Source of the DNA: Bacteroidota bacterium
GTDB taxonomy: Bacteria; Bacteroidota; Bacteroidia; Chitinophagales; Chitinophagaceae
Reading direction: 5' to 3'
Length of the DNA: 8,881 nt
Assembly: GCA_023390215.1 (NCBI GenBank)
Contig: JAEWDG010000315.1
Span: 1-8,881 of the forward strand
The notes under the pieces: model-generated
Databases searched by the model: none
Told to the model about the DNA's origin: nothing
Seen by the model: the letters and a program-made list of their open reading frames with translations, nothing else
In this document: positions 7,601 through 8,881 of the stretch, in pieces
How the letters are laid out: every line of letters starts with the position of its first letter
How positions within the stretch are numbered: position 1 is the first letter of the stretch
Program-made: the position numbers and the translations under genes

Positions 7601-8881
7601 TTAACAACAGGACCGGTTACAGCAAACTCAAACTGGCAGACCAGTTCGTTTACTTTTATAAGGAATGCAGAATCCGATGGCTATGCGCAATCACAGTTCT
7701 ATCAACATACCGACAGCAAATATGATGATATGCGCCTGGATAGCGCAAGCAGGTTGTATCAGTTCGATACTAAAACCAGGAAGCTCTTAATACGCACCGG
7801 GCTTTATCCTTATTATTTATATGACCAGATCAATGTGAATGTTGATAACGATAAGATCGAATTATACGGATGCCAGTATAACAGTTTGCAGTTTGTGGTC
7901 TATAACCCACTTACACTTGTACCCTGGAAAAACTGGAATACAAGCAGTACAAATGGAAGATTTGGAAGCGCGAAAGTTTGCCTTCACTCCGCCTCCGTTG
8001 ATACAACAAGGAATTTCTTTGAGTTCAACTATCCCGATCCGTTAGCAAGAAAAAATGCCATGGATTTTTTTGACAGTATTCCTAACGGCTATCTCGTATC
8101 GATCACCAATCTTGGGCGTAATGACAACACATCATTCATCGGTTCCTGGAAAACAGATACCCTGGCACTGGGCAGCGGGCGATCGCTCTGGCATAAATTT
8201 CACCAGATGGGGTTGCATAAGATCGATTCGTTCACAACAAACAAACCTTTCCTTTTCTTATTTAAAAAAGGAGATACGCTAAACTTCCCTGTGCGGCAGG
8301 ATATAGGCGCCGCATCAAATGTTCATATTTCAGATACTTTCCTGTTACCGGGTAAAACCGTCGCAGGTACAATTAATTCTCCGGACCTGGGCCCTGCAAA
8401 ACAATGGAAGCGGTTTAAATGGAAAGCAGGAAAGCTCAGTTCAACATCATCGGCGTATTTTGATCTGTATGGAATTGATGAGGATGAAAATCTAAACTGG
8501 ATGGGTTCTGTAAATACTGCTACGGACACGTCCATCAGTTTTATTAACGGACAAGACTACCCGAAAATGCAGTTGGTTTTGAATACAGCAGATCCGTTGA
8601 ACGCGATCCCGGTGCAGTTAAAATATTGGATGTTAACTTCTGATAATTATCCCGAAGGTGCGCTTGCACCAAATATTTACTATTCCTGCAAAGACACGCT
8701 CTACAGTTCCGACAGCCTATATTTTAAGGTAGCCTTTAAGAACCTGTCTGATGTGAATTTTGACAGTATTAAAGTGAGATTGACATTAAAGTCATCTTCT
8801 GCCGGCGACCTTGTCTATCAAAATCTGCAGTCCGGCGCCCGGTTGAAGCCTTTGACTGCCGGAGATACAGTGATCATCAGC
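4688..8881 (+). CDS. porU2: Secreted C25 (gingipain-like) cysteine peptidase, putative T9SS sortase PorU2; 3' end outside window
   Basis: This protein belongs to the gingipain/PorU peptidases. PorU is the T9SS sortase that removes C-terminal signals of cargo and attaches the cargo to the cell surface; that this longer PorU2-type homologue does the same is inferred. I translated 1398 codons with no stop, ending exactly at the window edge. A signal peptide spans 1-18 (MRTLLTILFSILLCQLRA, cut before Gln19). An N-terminal beta-rich region runs about 20-395, followed by the C25 domain at about 396-772. The expected catalytic dyad is H636 in YFGHSS and C666 in VNGCNTG, 30 residues apart, close to the 33 of RgpB. 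GRIS (525-528) and HGDPAIRL (763-770) are also typical. After it come a CARDB-like domain (about 780-890, ending near DEISELSESNN), a fibronectin-like domain (about 899-992, with EMDTT and YYWR), a possible ILEI/FAM3-like module (about 1058-1196), and a segment with PVQLKYWM (1308-1315) leading into another beta-domain. The C-terminal sorting domain would lie beyond the window. Classical PorU (about 1100-1200 residues, with a GHG-type motif) fits less well. The start is supported by an upstream in-frame TGA at 4646-4648 and by AAGGG at 4677-4681. Confidence 0.92.
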   Translation, partial: MRTLLTILFSILLCQLRAQTYNNEWIDFNKTYYKFPVGADGLYRISQPALLTIGLASTPAQHFQLWKNGKEIPLYTSVASGPLGAGGYIEFFGEMNDGKTDKVLYKYDSLQIADKWSLYTDTSMYFLTVNSTGSNKRFATLANDVAGNSLPVENSFQYTYVKYYRDAINNGYAVDYGELLYSSSYETGEGWTTNSIAPGSLSDITPNLYVDNNSSAGVVFDAQVAGNSGYLRRISVRLNSTQIADTLVNGYTIKRFHVTTIPVSQLAGTTALIQFYNNGTGSDKIVIAGYQLTYPRLFNFDGQTMFRFDMPAGGAKYIEISNFNFGNSTPVLLDPVNQNRIIGNISGSTVRFVLPATANPSNYILLNTEAANIKNVTKFTQRNFINHQLPTNQGNYVIISHPALYDDGTGVNQVEQYRQYRASTAGGGYSAVIKDINELTDQFAFGIKHHPLAIRNFSYYSLANFTTPPTYFLLMGKGLNYQEFRKRETDPNISKWALVPTFGYPASDNLLFAQRTRSFPEVNLGRISAVSGKEIKHYLDKVKQFELAQLSTDQTIGSKGWMKNVAQVTGAIDDPSLSALIDFFMSGYSATMADTFYGAKVYNFNKNSGSFTALGTRKTIDDLFNEGLSYLTYFGHSSPNTLEFNLDDPGNYSNSGKYPLIMVNGCNTGNLFLFDTLRAFNGGTLSEKYVFADQKGSIGFIADTHFGLPQQLEFFTSEFDQNLAKNMYGSTLGEIMRQTDQYLCQNYSNDYATRIHAEEIAYHGDPAIRLNPFTKPDFAIRDSLISLAKEPLTVADASVDISIKILNIGKAVGDSMNVMIRHQLPDQSIRLLETRRIPSTRYEDIITVNLVIDPVRYAGTNKILVSVDPGDEISELSESNNTASKTFEILRDDIRPVFPYRYSIIGNDASLELFGSTADPLNAEKTYVLEMDTTRLYNSPIKISRSLSSKGGAIKFTPGSVLLDSTVYYWRLTTGPVTANSNWQTSSFTFIRNAESDGYAQSQFYQHTDSKYDDMRLDSASRLYQFDTKTRKLLIRTGLYPYYLYDQINVNVDNDKIELYGCQYNSLQFVVYNPLTLVPWKNWNTSSTNGRFGSAKVCLHSASVDTTRNFFEFNYPDPLARKNAMDFFDSIPNGYLVSITNLGRNDNTSFIGSWKTDTLALGSGRSLWHKFHQMGLHKIDSFTTNKPFLFLFKKGDTLNFPVRQDIGAASNVHISDTFLLPGKTVAGTINSPDLGPAKQWKRFKWKAGKLSSTSSAYFDLYGIDEDENLNWMGSVNTATDTSISFINGQDYPKMQLVLNTADPLNAIPVQLKYWMLTSDNYPEGALAPNIYYSCKDTLYSSDSLYFKVAFKNLSDVNFDSIKVRLTLKSSSAGDLVYQNLQSGARLKPLTAGDTVIIS

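Noticed and set aside
5589..8535. Several 64-78 codon open frames on both strands within the last gene
   Set aside because: All are contained in the continuous 1398-codon PorU2-like frame, which has a signal peptide, catalytic motifs and family-typical domains.
7436..8605. Exact seven-residue repeat TADPLNA at residues 917-923 and 1300-1306 of the PorU2-like protein
   Set aside because: The DNA copies differ at many synonymous sites and the flanking residues do not align, so this is not evidence for a recent duplicated module; chance in similar beta-domains is more likely.

Overview
The window looks like chromosomal DNA from a member of the Bacteroidota, most likely a Chitinophagaceae-type organism. 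Three things point there: A/T-rich promoters with the phylum's TAnnTTTG -7 box, a very large type IX secretion (T9SS) peptidase of the gingipain/PorU family, and weak, purine-rich ribosome-binding regions. The family assignment is an inference from protein style. The phylum assignment is firmer.

Layout: (1) 1-2273, plus strand: a GH31 alpha-glucosidase-type glycoside hydrolase whose 5' end lies outside the window. (2) 2330-3226, plus strand: a complete cyanophycinase (cphB) with its own candidate promoter in the 56-bp gap. (3) 3227-4510, minus strand: a complete tyrosyl-tRNA synthetase (tyrS), convergent with cphB. The two stop codons abut as the palindrome TGATCA with no intergenic base. (4) 4511-4687: a 177-bp divergent promoter region. 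(5) 4688-8881, plus strand: 1398 uninterrupted codons of a secreted, multidomain C25-family cysteine peptidase of the PorU2 (putative T9SS sortase) type. It is still open at the right edge, so its C-terminus is not visible. This gene fills almost half the window.

The genes do not form one pathway. GH31 would release glucose from alpha-glucans or oligosaccharides. Cyanophycinase would release beta-Asp-Arg dipeptides from the nitrogen-storage polymer cyanophycin. TyrS charges tRNA-Tyr. The PorU2-like protein belongs to the cell-surface secretion machinery. No tRNA, rRNA, CRISPR array, insertion sequence or phage gene was seen. Coding density is very high and every gene has intact catalytic motifs.

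The points most worth a second look are the modular architecture of the PorU2-like protein (including a possible ILEI/FAM3-like module behind the peptidase domain), the zero-gap convergent stop codons, the identical -7 boxes close upstream of cphB and tyrS, and a cyanophycinase with no synthetase beside it. None of these amounts to a clearly new system.
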